Assembly: GCF_003443895.1 (NCBI RefSeq)
Contig: NZ_QQOA01000018.1
Coordinates: 79,466 to 143,465, forward strand
DNA length: 64,000 nucleotides
Origin: Paraburkholderia phosphatilytica
GTDB taxonomy: Bacteria > Pseudomonadota > Gammaproteobacteria > Burkholderiales > Burkholderiaceae
Direction: 5' to 3'
The notes below the pieces were generated by a model, which worked only from the letters and a program-made list of their open reading frames with translations, did no database searches and had not been told where the DNA came from. The translations under genes were made by a program, and so were the position numbers. Shown in pieces: positions 8,903-17,158 of the stretch. The stretch's first letter is position 1; each line of letters opens with the position of its first letter.

Positions 8903-11900
8903 TTACTGGCAGGCCTCGCACTCGTCGAAGCCAGGATCGCCCGGACGCATCATGCACACCGGACCATCCGCTTCCGGCGCCGTCTCGATCGTGGCCGATA
9001 CCGCGGGTGCCGCAGCAACCGCAGGCGCCGCCACCGCGGCCGCATTCAGGCCACCCGACGACGCACCGCCGCTCGCGCCGAAACCGCCCGCGCCTGCTCC
9101 ACCACCCGCTGCGCCACCCGACGAACCGCCATCATTCGACGGCACCGCGTTCAGCGCGCCGTGCGCAACGGTCGACTTCTCGACGTGCGTCGCCGCCATC
9201 GTGCGCAGGTAGTACGTGGTCTTCAGGCCGCGCAGCCATGCGAGCTTGTAAACCTCGTCGAGCTTCTTGCCCGACGCGCCCGCCATGTAGATGTTGAGCG
9301 ACTGCGCCTGGTCGATCCACTTCTGACGGCGCGACGCCGCTTCGACCAGCCACGTGGCGTCAACCTCGAACGCGGTCGCGTAGATCGCGCGGAGGTCGGC
9401 CGGGATCCGGTCGATGCGCGACAGCGTGCCGTCGAAGTACTTCAGGTCGGCGACCATCACCTCGTCCCACAGGCCGCGCGCCTTCAGGTCGCGCACAAGG
9501 AAGTCGTTGACCACCGTGAACTCGCCCGACAGGTTCGACTTCACGTACAGGTTCTGGAAGGTCGGCTCGATGCACGCCGACACGCCGATGATGTTCGAGA
9601 TCGTGGCCGTCGGCGCGATCGCGATGCAGTTGGAGTTGCGCATGCCGTACGTTGCGATGCGGGAACGCAGCGACGTCCAGTCCATCGACGCGCTCGAATC
9701 CACCTCAACGTAGCCGCCGCGCGCATCGGCGAGCAGCTGCAGCGTGTCCTGCGGGAGGATGCCGCGATCCCACAGCGAGCCGCGGTAGCTCGAGTAGCGG
9801 CCGCGTTCTTCCGCGAGCTCCGTCGACGCGTAGTACGCGTAGTAGCAGACCGCTTCCATCGACGTATCGGCGAACTGGACCGCTTCCTGCGACGCGTACG
9901 GCGTGCGCAGCAGGTGCAGGCAGTCCTGGAAGCCCATGATGCCCATGCCGACCGGACGGTGCTTCAGGTTCGAGTTACGCGCCTTCGGCACCGCGTAGTA
10001 GTTGATGTCGATCACGTTGTCGAGCATCCGCATCGCGACGCTGATGGTGCGCTTCAGCTTGTCGTGGTCGAGCACGAACGAGCCGTCGGCCTGCTTCGAC
10101 ATGTGCGCGACGAGGTTCACCGAGCCCAGGTTGCAGACGGCGATTTCGGTGTCGCTGGTGTTCAGCGTGATTTCCGTGCACAGGTTCGACGAGTGCACGA
10201 CGCCGACGTGCTGCTGCGGCGAGCGCACATTGCACGGATCCTTGAACGTGATCCACGGATGGCCCGTTTCGAACAGCATGCCGAGCATCTTGCGCCACAG
10301 CTGCGCCGCCGGGATCTTCTTGAACAGCTTCAGCTCGCCGCGCGCGGCCTTGTCTTCGTAAGCCGTGTAAGCCTTCTCGAACTCTGCGCCGAACTTGTCG
10401 TGCAGGTCCGGGCAGGTGGACGGCGAGAACAGCGTCCAGTCGCCGCCTTCCATCACGCGCTTCATGAACAGGTCGGGAATCCAGTTCGCCGTGTTCATGT
10501 CGTGCGTGCGGCGACGGTCGTCACCGGTGTTCTTGCGCAGCTCGAGGAATTCCTCGATGTCGAGGTGCCACGATTCCAGGTACGCGCAGACCGCGCCCTT
10601 GCGCTTGCCGCCCTGGTTCACCGCGACGGCCGTGTCGTTCACAACCTTCAGGAACGGCACCACGCCCTGCGACTTGCCGTTGGTGCCCTTGATGTGCGAG
10701 CCGAGCGCGCGCACGCGGGTCCAGTCGTTGCCGAGACCGCCGGCGAATTTCGACAGCAGCGCGTTTTCCTTCAGCGCTTCGTAGATGCCGTCGAGGTCGT
10801 CGTCCACCGTGGTGAGGTAGCACGACGACAGCTGCGAGCGGCGCGTGCCCGAGTTGAACAGCGTGGGCGTGGACGACATGAAGTCGAAGCTCGACAGCAC
10901 CTGGTAGAACTCGATCGCGCGCGTTTCGCGGTCGATCTCGTTCAGCGAGAGGCCCATCGCGACACGCATAAAGAATGCCTGGGGCATTTCGATGCGGGTG
11001 CCGTCGACGTGCAGGAAGTAGCGGTCGTACAGCGTCTGCAGACCGAGGTAGCCGAACTGCAGGTCGCGGTCCGCGTCGAGCGCGGCGCCGAGACGCTTCA
11101 GGTCGAACTGCAGCAGCTTGTCGTCGAGCAGTTCCGCTTCGACGCCGCGCTTGATGAAGAGCGGGAAGTATTCGGCATAGCGCTCCGACATCTGCGCCTG
11201 CGTGACTTCCTCTTCGAGGATTTCGCGGCGGATGGTGTGCAGCAGGATGCGCGCGGTGGCCTGGCTGTACGCCGGGTCCTTCTCGATCATCGTGCGGGCT
11301 GCGAGAATGGCCGAGTCGTAGACCTGGCTCATCGGCACGCCGTCGTACAGGTTCTTCACCGTCTCCGCGACGATCGGCGCAGCGCTGACCGCGTCGCCCA
11401 GGTTGTCGCACGCGGATTCGATCAGCGCGCGCAGCGCGTTCAGGTCGAGCGGACGCGTGATGCCGTTGTCCGTCACGTTGAGGCCCGGCGCCGCGGCCTG
11501 GCCTTCCTCGCCGTGGCCGCGCTCCTGGTTGCGCTTCTCGCGATACAGCACGTACGCACGCGCGACGTTGTGCTCGCCGCCGCGCATCAGCGCGAGTTCG
11601 ACCTGATCCTGAATGTCTTCGATATGGAACGTGCCGCCGTTCGGACGGCTGCGCAGCAGCGCGCGCACGACGCTCTGCGTGAGCTGCTCCACCAGCTCGC
11701 GCACGCGCGCCGACGCGGCGCCCTGCCCGCCGTTCACTGCGAGGAACGCCTTGGTCATCGCGATCGCGACCTTCGACGGTTCAAACGACACCACACTTCC
11801 GTTGCGACGGATCACCTTGTAATCCGCGAAAGTCGCCTGCGGCGCGAGCGCCTGCGCGCCCTGGGCCTGACCACCGAACGAGTGGCCAGCGAGTGAGCCC

Positions 11901-11935
11901 TCGAAACGGGGCGTCACGTTATCGGTCGTTTGCAT
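8903..11935 (-). CDS. nrdA: Ribonucleoside-diphosphate reductase class Ia, alpha subunit
   Basis: A 1010-residue catalytic subunit that reduces ribonucleoside diphosphates. An N-terminal ATP-cone (about residues 35-135; YKVIRRNGSVVSFEPSKV) provides dATP/ATP activity control. The active site shows the three conserved cysteines in SSCYLT, NLCTE (with the N-x-C-x-E triad) and VCNLGS. The redox-shuttle cysteines end the protein (FDECEACQ). Before this tail is an Ala/Gly/Pro linker of about 50 residues. The start is the ATG at 11935 (MQTTDNVTP), with GGAG 8 nt upstream. The longer in-frame extension runs through the leader and was rejected. Transcription probably starts near 12274 under NrdR control. 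Confidence 0.97.
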   Translation of the reverse strand: MQTTDNVTPRFEGSLAGHSFGGQAQGAQALAPQATFADYKVIRRNGSVVSFEPSKVAIAMTKAFLAVNGGQGAASARVRELVEQLTQSVVRALLRSRPNGGTFHIEDIQDQVELALMRGGEHNVARAYVLYREKRNQERGHGEEGQAAAPGLNVTDNGITRPLDLNALRALIESACDNLGDAVSAAPIVAETVKNLYDGVPMSQVYDSAILAARTMIEKDPAYSQATARILLHTIRREILEEEVTQAQMSERYAEYFPLFIKRGVEAELLDDKLLQFDLKRLGAALDADRDLQFGYLGLQTLYDRYFLHVDGTRIEMPQAFFMRVAMGLSLNEIDRETRAIEFYQVLSSFDFMSSTPTLFNSGTRRSQLSSCYLTTVDDDLDGIYEALKENALLSKFAGGLGNDWTRVRALGSHIKGTNGKSQGVVPFLKVVNDTAVAVNQGGKRKGAVCAYLESWHLDIEEFLELRKNTGDDRRRTHDMNTANWIPDLFMKRVMEGGDWTLFSPSTCPDLHDKFGAEFEKAYTAYEDKAARGELKLFKKIPAAQLWRKMLGMLFETGHPWITFKDPCNVRSPQQHVGVVHSSNLCTEITLNTSDTEIAVCNLGSVNLVAHMSKQADGSFVLDHDKLKRTISVAMRMLDNVIDINYYAVPKARNSNLKHRPVGMGIMGFQDCLHLLRTPYASQEAVQFADTSMEAVCYYAYYASTELAEERGRYSSYRGSLWDRGILPQDTLQLLADARGGYVEVDSSASMDWTSLRSRIATYGMRNSNCIAIAPTATISNIIGVSACIEPTFQNLYVKSNLSGEFTVVNDFLVRDLKARGLWDEVMVADLKYFDGTLSRIDRIPADLRAIYATAFEVDATWLVEAASRRQKWIDQAQSLNIYMAGASGKKLDEVYKLAWLRGLKTTYYLRTMAATHVEKSTVAHGALNAVPSNDGGSSGGAAGGGAGAGGFGASGGASSGGLNAAAVAAPAVAAAPAVSATIETAPEADGPVCMMRPGDPGFDECEACQ

Positions 11936-12243
11936 GTGCAAAGCTCCTGGTCCTGGAATGTGCGGAGAATCCGCGGTTAGTACATACGCTGCGCAACCCC
12001 GGGCGCTAGCGATCTGGTGCAGGGAGAGGACAAGCGAGGCGGGATGGCCGGATGCGACTGCGATGGGTCGATGACGTTGGTCTCGATCAGATGTGTCGCG
12101 ATCACTTGCTTGTGTCCTTTTCCCCGGATGCTGCTTTTGCGAGTGACCTTCGGATGACTTCCGCAGGCCTCGCAACTCATTGATTTTTCGGCGTCTGGAA
12201 AGCACGCGGCGCCAGACTCATGGAGCGGGGCGCCGCCTGTACA

Positions 12244-12259
12244 ACACAATATCTAGTGT
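12244..12259. promoter_or_regulatory. NrdR box 1
   Basis: ACACAATATCTAGTGT matches the NrdR-box consensus (ACAC-W-ATATAT-W-GTGT) at nearly every position and is almost palindromic. It lies just downstream of the nrdA -10 element. Confidence 0.9.
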
Positions 12260-12274
12260 GAAACCCGTTGCTTG

Positions 12275-12290
12275 GCACCAAGTATAGTGG
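12275..12290. promoter_or_regulatory. NrdR box 2 (degenerate)
   Basis: GCACCAAGTATAGTGG agrees with box 1 at 10 of 16 positions and lies exactly 31 bp from it, the three-turn spacing known for paired NrdR boxes. It overlaps the -10 hexamer, so NrdR binding would block RNA polymerase. Confidence 0.8.
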
Positions 12291-12308
12291 AGTTCGCCGG
12301 CATCTCAA
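12281..12308 (-). promoter_or_regulatory. Sigma-70 promoter of nrdA
   Basis: On the minus strand TTGAGA (12303-12308) and TATACT (12281-12286) are separated by 16 bp. The -10 lies inside NrdR box 2, with box 1 over the probable transcription start. This implies a leader of about 340 nt before nrdA. Confidence 0.8.
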
Positions 12309-12428
12309 ATTAATTTATTTAGGCGGGGCGGGTTGACTTTTCACATACCAAGCCAATGATCGGACCTGCCGGAAAGCAAGGCCCAGCCTGGCTCCGCGCG
12401 CTACTGACGTGCTCGCGAACGCGACGGG

Positions 12429-13031
12429 TCAGCGTGCGTGTTGCGGGTAGAGATAGGGGAAATACTGATCGGCGAGCTGGGTGTCGCGTTGCAGACGCGG
12501 CCACTCGAAGTGCGGACCGGGATCGGTCTTGCGGCCGGGCGCGATGTCCGAGTGACCCGCTACCGCGTCGATCGGATAGCGCGCGCGCAACGCGACGACG
12601 AGCGATGCGAGCGTCCGGTATTGCGCCGCTTCGAACGTCGTGGCGTCGCTGCCTTCGAGTTCGATGCCGATCGAGAAGTCGTTGCAGCGCTCGCGGCCGA
12701 AGAAGTTCGACAGGCCCGCATGCCATGCGCGCTCGTCGCACGAGACGAACTGCTCGAGCGCGCCGTCGCGATGGATCACGAAGTGCGCCGACACCCGCAC
12801 GCCGCGCAGATGCGTGTCGTAGTACGGATGCGCGTCGCAGTCGAGACGATTGAGGAACAGGTCAGTGACGCCGCTGCCGCCGAATTCGCCGGGCGGCAGA
12901 CTGATGTTGTGCACGACGATCAGCGTGGGTATCGCGCCCGCGGGACGCGCTTCGAAGTTCGGCGACGGCAGGTGGCGCGCGCCCTCGACCCAGCCGCGCG
13001 CATCGACCGGGAAAGTGGAACCCGCGCTCAT
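12429..13031 (-). CDS. ampD: 1,6-anhydro-N-acetylmuramyl-L-alanine amidase
   Basis: A 200-residue cytoplasmic zinc amidase that cleaves the muramyl-L-Ala bond of anhydro-muropeptides during peptidoglycan recycling. Loss of this activity induces AmpC-type beta-lactamases where AmpR is present. The Amidase_2 fold is clear, and the zinc ligands H41 (VVHNIS), H160 (AGHSD) and D170 (RKTDPGPHF) are all present. The start is the ATG at 13031 (MSAGSTFPV), which overlaps the stop of the upstream membrane-protein gene (ATGA), suggesting translational coupling. Confidence 0.96.
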   Translation of the reverse strand: MSAGSTFPVDARGWVEGARHLPSPNFEARPAGAIPTLIVVHNISLPPGEFGGSGVTDLFLNRLDCDAHPYYDTHLRGVRVSAHFVIHRDGALEQFVSCDERAWHAGLSNFFGRERCNDFSIGIELEGSDATTFEAAQYRTLASLVVALRARYPIDAVAGHSDIAPGRKTDPGPHFEWPRLQRDTQLADQYFPYLYPQHAR

Positions 13032-13357
13032 CGCGCGTCGCGGCGATTGGTGCCGGTGCGCACCGCGTGGCGATGCGCGTGATCGGCGCTGCAGAACGCT
13101 TCGCCCGCGACGATCACGGAGTCGCTCTTCGGCGCGTGCACGCCGCACTCGGCGCAGCGGATCATCGGTTCGGCGAGTTGCGGCGGCTGCGGGTTGCGCG
13201 CGTTCGCGCCGTTGCCGGTGCCCGCGCCCGCATCCGCGCCGCCATTGCGCGACGCGGCGTGACCGCCGGCGCCCGTGCGTGCGTCCGCGCGACGCAGCGC
13301 CTTCACGAGCCACTGGCCGACGATGAACAACAGGATCAGCAGAAAAATCTGTCGCAT
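13028..13357 (-). CDS. Small membrane-anchored protein with C-terminal cysteine motif (PP0621-like)
   Basis: A 109-residue protein starting MRQIFLLILLFIVGQWLV, a single N-terminal transmembrane helix. A Gly/Ala/Asn-rich linker follows, then a C-terminal segment with CAECGVHAPKSD and EAFCSADHAHRH, a four-residue Cys/His arrangement that may bind zinc. Short proteins of this kind next to ampD are annotated PP0621 family; function is unknown. It overlaps ampD by 4 bp and is preceded by the CcsA-like gene after 5 bp, so the three form a probable operon. Confidence 0.8.
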   Translation of the reverse strand: MRQIFLLILLFIVGQWLVKALRRADARTGAGGHAASRNGGADAGAGTGNGANARNPQPPQLAEPMIRCAECGVHAPKSDSVIVAGEAFCSADHAHRHAVRTGTNRRDAR

Positions 13358-13362
13358 GAGAA

Positions 13363-14298
13363 TCAGACCACCGGGCGGTGCAGCAGCACCTCGAGAACGA
13401 AACGGCTGCCCACGTACGCGAGCAGCAGCGCGACGAACGACGCGAGCACCCAGCGCAGCGCCGCGCGGCCACGCCAGCCCGAGACCTTGCGGGCCGTCAG
13501 CAGCGCACCGAACATCACCCACGACAGGATCGCGAACACCGTCTTGTGATCGAGCCGCAGCGCGCGGTCCTGCAGCTGCTCGCTGAACACGATGCCCGAC
13601 ACGAGCGTCAGCGTGAGCAGCACGAAGCCCGCGCCGATCAGACGGAACAGCAGTTTTTCGAGCGTGAGGAGCGGCGGCAGCGTGCCGAGCCAGCCCGTGA
13701 GCCAGCCGTTGCGCGACGCGTCGCCCGCGCGCTGCAGCGCCGCGCCGCCGCGCATCGCGTGCAGCCGGCGCTCGACGAGCAGCATCAGCACCGCGTGCAG
13801 CGCCGCGATCGCGAAGAGCCCGTACGCAACGTTCGCGATCAGGAAGTGCAGCTTGAACATCGGTGCAGCCGAGTACGACAGCACGCGCACGCCGCCGAAC
13901 ACGAGCGGCATCAGCGACGCGACGCACGCGAGCGGCAGCACGAGCAGGCGCAGGCCGTCGAGCGGAAAGAAGAAGCTCTCGATCCAGTAGATGCCGGCGC
14001 CGAGCCAGAACATCGCGGAGAGCGCGAACGCGAAACCGAACACCATCGCGTTCTGCGGGAAGATGGTGGCGTCGAGCAACGCGCCGTGCGCGAGCAGCGC
14101 GACGAACAGGAGCACGCGCCCCGTCGTGCCGGATGCCTCGGTCACCGGGCCGCTCGCACCGCCGGCGGGCCCTACGGCCGACAGCGACGGCACGCTCTCG
14201 AGCACCGGCCGCACCGCCGTCTGACGATGCGCGCGCCAGCCCACGACAGCGAGGCCGCCGTACAGGATCGCGGTGAGGGCATACAGTACAATATCCAT
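13363..14298 (-). CDS. CcsA/YpjD-type cytochrome c assembly family inner-membrane protein
   Basis: A 311-residue polytopic protein with about eight hydrophobic helices. The GYWIESFFFP and MFKLHFLIANVAYGLFAIA segments resemble the CcsA/HemX (YpjD) family, whose members handle heme or assist cytochrome c maturation. A WWD motif is not evident, so heme handling is inferred from family only. A variable loop near residues 30-50 (Ser/Gly/Thr-rich) follows the first helix. The start is the ATG at 14298, divergent from ffh across 79 bp. CcsA-like next to ffh is a common proteobacterial arrangement. Confidence 0.82.
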   Translation of the reverse strand: MDIVLYALTAILYGGLAVVGWRAHRQTAVRPVLESVPSLSAVGPAGGASGPVTEASGTTGRVLLFVALLAHGALLDATIFPQNAMVFGFAFALSAMFWLGAGIYWIESFFFPLDGLRLLVLPLACVASLMPLVFGGVRVLSYSAAPMFKLHFLIANVAYGLFAIAALHAVLMLLVERRLHAMRGGAALQRAGDASRNGWLTGWLGTLPPLLTLEKLLFRLIGAGFVLLTLTLVSGIVFSEQLQDRALRLDHKTVFAILSWVMFGALLTARKVSGWRGRAALRWVLASFVALLLAYVGSRFVLEVLLHRPVV

Positions 14299-14377
14299 AT
14301 TCGAAGTTTACACCAGGCCCCTGGCTTGCGACGGCTTAGGCCCGGCGCCCACAGGGCCGTTCTCCTCATCGTTCCCC

Positions 14378-15745
14378 ATGCTCGACAACCTCACCCAACG
14401 GATGGCGCGCGTCGTCAAGACGCTGCGCGGCGAAGCCCGGCTCACCGAGGCGAACACGCAGGACATGCTGCGCGAAGTCCGCCTCGCGCTGCTCGAAGCG
14501 GACGTGGCGCTGCCCGTCGTGCGCGACTTCATCTCGAAGGTGAAGGAGAAGGCGCTCGGCGAAGACGTGATCGGCAGCCTGTCACCGGGTCAGGCGCTGG
14601 TCGGCGTCGTGCAGCGCGAACTCACCGCGGTGATCGGCGGCGACTACGAAGGCAAGGCCGCCGAGCTGAACCTCGCCGTCACGCCGCCCGCGGTCGTGCT
14701 GATGGCGGGCCTGCAGGGCGCGGGTAAAACCACCACCACCGGCAAGCTCGCGAAACTGCTGCGCGAGAAGTACAAAAAGAAGGTGCTGACCGTTTCGTGC
14801 GACGTCTATCGCCCCGCGGCGATCGCGCAGCTGAAGACGGTGACCGAGCAGGTCGGCGCGGACTTCTTCCCGTCGGAGCCGAACCAGAAGCCGGTCGAGA
14901 TCGCGCGCGCCGCGGTCGACTGGGCGAAGCGCCACTATCACGACGTACTGCTCGTCGACACCGCCGGCCGTCTCGGTATCGACGAAGCGATGATGCAGGA
15001 AATCTCGGCGCTGCACGCCGAACTGAAGCCGGCTGAAACGCTGTTCGTGGTCGATGCGATGCTCGGCCAGGATGCCGTCAACACCGCGAAGGCGTTCAGC
15101 GACGCACTGCCGCTCACCGGCGTCGTGCTCACCAAGCTCGACGGCGATTCGCGCGGCGGCGCGGCGCTGTCCGTGCGTCACGTCACCGGCAAGCCGATCA
15201 AGTTCGTCGGCGTCGCGGAAAAGCTCGACGGTCTCGAGGTGTTCTATCCGGACCGGATGGCGAACCGGATCCTCGGCATGGGCGACATCCTCGCGCTCGT
15301 CGAGGAAGCGCAGCGCGGCGTCGACGTGCAGGCCGCGCAGAAGCTCGCCGACAAGGTGAAGAAAGGCGGCGACTTCGACCTCAACGATTTCCGCGCGCAG
15401 CTGTCGCAGATGAAGAACATGGGCGGCCTGTCGTCGCTGATGGACAAGCTGCCCGCGCAGTTCCAGCAGGCCGCGTCCGGCGCCGACATGGGCCAGGCGG
15501 AAAAGCAGATGCGCCGCATGGAAGGCATCATCAATTCGATGACGCCGCAGGAGCGCGCGAAGCCCGACCTCATCAAGGCCACCCGCAAGCGCCGCATTGC
15601 CGCGGGCGCGGGCGTGCAGGTTCAGGAAGTGAACCGGATGCTGAACCAGTACGAGCAGATGCGCACGATGATGAAGAAGCTGAAGGGCGGCAACATGGCC
15701 AAGATGATGCGCGGCATGAAGGGCATGCTGCCGGGCATGCGCTGA
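14378..15745 (+). CDS. ffh: Signal recognition particle protein
   Basis: A 455-residue SRP GTPase that binds 4.5S RNA and signal sequences of membrane proteins and delivers ribosomes to FtsY. The N domain spans about residues 1-90. The G domain has the P-loop GLQGAGKTTTTGKLA near 108, VDTAGR near 192 and TKLDGD near 248. A methionine-rich M domain from about 330 contains the RNA-binding SRRIA-type helix (here ATRKRRIAAGAG) and ends MMRGMKGMLPGMR. The start is the ATG at 14378 (MLDNLTQRM); the in-frame GTG at 14273 is upstream noise. Confidence 0.98.
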   Translation: MLDNLTQRMARVVKTLRGEARLTEANTQDMLREVRLALLEADVALPVVRDFISKVKEKALGEDVIGSLSPGQALVGVVQRELTAVIGGDYEGKAAELNLAVTPPAVVLMAGLQGAGKTTTTGKLAKLLREKYKKKVLTVSCDVYRPAAIAQLKTVTEQVGADFFPSEPNQKPVEIARAAVDWAKRHYHDVLLVDTAGRLGIDEAMMQEISALHAELKPAETLFVVDAMLGQDAVNTAKAFSDALPLTGVVLTKLDGDSRGGAALSVRHVTGKPIKFVGVAEKLDGLEVFYPDRMANRILGMGDILALVEEAQRGVDVQAAQKLADKVKKGGDFDLNDFRAQLSQMKNMGGLSSLMDKLPAQFQQAASGADMGQAEKQMRRMEGIINSMTPQERAKPDLIKATRKRRIAAGAGVQVQEVNRMLNQYEQMRTMMKKLKGGNMAKMMRGMKGMLPGMR

Positions 15746-15748
15746 CGC

Positions 15749-15784
15749 AAACCCGCGCCTTCCGCTTCTGGAAGACGCGGGTTT
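15749..15784 (+). terminator. Probable ffh terminator hairpin
   Basis: Stem AAACCCGCG / CGCGGGTTT encloses a smaller TTCC-GCTTCT-GGAA hairpin, 3 bp after the ffh stop. The 3' arm ends in GTTTAT rather than a long U-run, so efficiency is uncertain. Confidence 0.55.
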
Positions 15785-15805
15785 ATCATGCCGGGTTTAT
15801 CATGC
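15778..15805. repeat. 14-bp perfect tandem duplication
   Basis: CGGGTTTATCATGC occurs twice head-to-tail (15778-15791 and 15792-15805), immediately after the ffh 3' hairpin. The first copy includes the hairpin's 3' arm. Confidence 0.95.
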
Positions 15806-15861
15806 GGTAGCGCGTGCCGCTATTCCCTCTATATGTAAACAGTCAACGCCCGCCAGACGTC

Positions 15862-16413
15862 ATGAATCGCGAAGAAGCCCTCCACGTTTTCCAACACTCC
15901 GAACAGATCGTGTCGGCCAGCGAAGTCGCCGCCTCGATCGGCCGCATGGCAACCGCCATCCGCAACGACGTCAGCGAGGACTTCCCGCTCGTGCTGTCGG
16001 TGATGGGCGGCGCGGCGGTGTTCACCGGCATGCTGCTGCCGCACCTCGATTTCCCGCTCGAGTTCGACTACATCCACCTCACGCGTTACCGCAACACGAC
16101 GAAGGGTGGTCCGGACATGCAATGGCGCGTCGCGCCGGCGGAATCGGTGAAGGACCGCGTCGTGCTGGTGCTCGACGACATCCTCGACGAAGGCGAGACG
16201 ATGGCCGCGATCCGCGACCGCATCCTCGCGATGGGCGCGAAACGCTTTCTCTCCGCGGTGCTGTGCGAGAAGCAGATTCCGAAGGCGAAGCCGCTGCGTC
16301 CCGACTATTGCGGCTTCTCAGTGCCGGACCGGTACGTGTTCGGCTGCGGAATGGATGCGAAGGGCTACTGGCGCAACCTGCCGACCATCCGCGCGCTGAC
16401 CGAAACGATGTGA
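15862..16413 (+). CDS. hpt: Hypoxanthine-guanine phosphoribosyltransferase
   Basis: A 183-residue purine-salvage enzyme transferring phosphoribose from PRPP to hypoxanthine or guanine. The PRPP-binding motif VVLVLDDILDEGET lies at about residues 99-112. The N-terminal region has SVMGGAAVFTGML, and the C-terminal base-contact region is CGFSVPDRYVFGCGMD. The start is the ATG at 15862 (MNREEALHVF). An in-frame upstream TTG/ATG adds only unconserved residues. It is convergent with marC and shares a bidirectional terminator with it. Confidence 0.92.
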   Translation: MNREEALHVFQHSEQIVSASEVAASIGRMATAIRNDVSEDFPLVLSVMGGAAVFTGMLLPHLDFPLEFDYIHLTRYRNTTKGGPDMQWRVAPAESVKDRVVLVLDDILDEGETMAAIRDRILAMGAKRFLSAVLCEKQIPKAKPLRPDYCGFSVPDRYVFGCGMDAKGYWRNLPTIRALTETM

Positions 16414-16467
16414 GGTTGTGCTGAGCGCTAGTTGCAGTGCGTTGAATTGCGACATGGCAGCCAGAAC

Positions 16468-16502
16468 GAAAAAAGCGACCTTCGAAGGTCGCTTTTTTTT
16501 AT
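16468..16502. terminator. Bidirectional terminator between hpt and marC
   Basis: A perfect stem AAAAAGCGACC-TTCG-AAGGTCGCTTTTT (self-complementary through the loop) is flanked by a T8 run on the plus strand and an A-run (T-run on the minus strand). It serves both convergent genes. Confidence 0.92.
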
Positions 16503-16547
16503 TCGCCCGATGCGGCGCAGGTGCAGCGCGGCGGCACACGGCCCGCC

Positions 16548-17147
16548 TCAAAGCTGATGCACGAACGCGCGAATGCCCGCCAGCATCATCTCGACGGAAA
16601 TCGCGACGAGCACGAGCCCCATCAACCGTTCGAAGGCCATCACCGTCCGCTCGCCAAGCCACTGCTGAATGCGTTCCGCGAGCACCAGCACGATCGCGCA
16701 GACCACCATCGTGACAGTCAGCGCGCCGATCCACTCGAACATCTTGCCCGGCGCCTGCGACGTGAGCAGCATCACCGTCGCGAGCGCGGACGGCCCGGCG
16801 AGCGCGGGGATCGCGAGCGGCACGATCATCGGCTCGCCGCCGCGCGCATCGCCGCCGAACGGACCGTCGGGGTGCGGGAAGATCATGCGCAGCGCAATCA
16901 GGAACAGCACGATGCCGCCGCCGATGCGCAGCGACAGGTCGGTCAGGCTCATCATCCGCAGGAAGCGGTCGCCGGCGACCATGAACACCAGCAGGATCAT
17001 GAACGCGATCGCAACCTCGCGCAGGATCACCTTGATCCGCCGGTGCGGCGCGACGCCGCGCAGGCAGTTGATGAAGAGTGGGATGTTGCCGAGCGGATCG
17101 GTGATCAGCACCAGCAACACCGTGGCGGACAGGAAGTTGTACTCCAC
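16548..17147 (-). CDS. MarC/YhgN family inner-membrane protein
   Basis: A 199-residue polytopic membrane protein of the MarC (UPF0056) family. The N-terminus EYNFLSATVLLVLITDPLGNIP and the SIALPLAIPALAGPS-like segment (here IVPLAIPALAGPSALAT) are family hallmarks, with six predicted helices. Transport function is not established for the family; the old link to multiple antibiotic resistance was not upheld. The start is the GTG at 17147 (V/M-EYNFLS), 11 bp after the proS stop, consistent with an operon. Upstream in-frame sequence is the proS end in another frame. Confidence 0.88.
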   Translation of the reverse strand: MEYNFLSATVLLVLITDPLGNIPLFINCLRGVAPHRRIKVILREVAIAFMILLVFMVAGDRFLRMMSLTDLSLRIGGGIVLFLIALRMIFPHPDGPFGGDARGGEPMIVPLAIPALAGPSALATVMLLTSQAPGKMFEWIGALTVTMVVCAIVLVLAERIQQWLGERTVMAFERLMGLVLVAISVEMMLAGIRAFVHQL

Positions 17148-17158
17148 TGTCCGGCCGC

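Larger units (their letters stand above)
11936..12428. other. nrdA leader and upstream region
   Basis: This 493-bp stretch holds the nrdA promoter and NrdR boxes (12244-12308) and then a leader of about 340 nt. Within the leader a minus-strand frame with its stop at 11977 could encode a short peptide beginning MSCEACGSHPKVTRK. It has no evident ribosome binding site and ordinary third-base composition, so it is not called as a gene. The part between 12310 and 12428 is the ampD downstream sequence, with no clear terminator. Confidence 0.5.

Noticed and set aside
8825..11896. A 1023-codon open frame on the plus strand, antisense to nrdA, and similar very long antisense frames opposite secA, murD, ftsI and the acyl-CoA ligase
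   Set aside because: They are shadows of high-GC codon bias. The products are Arg/Ala/Val-rich with no recognisable domains, while the opposite strand encodes clear conserved proteins.
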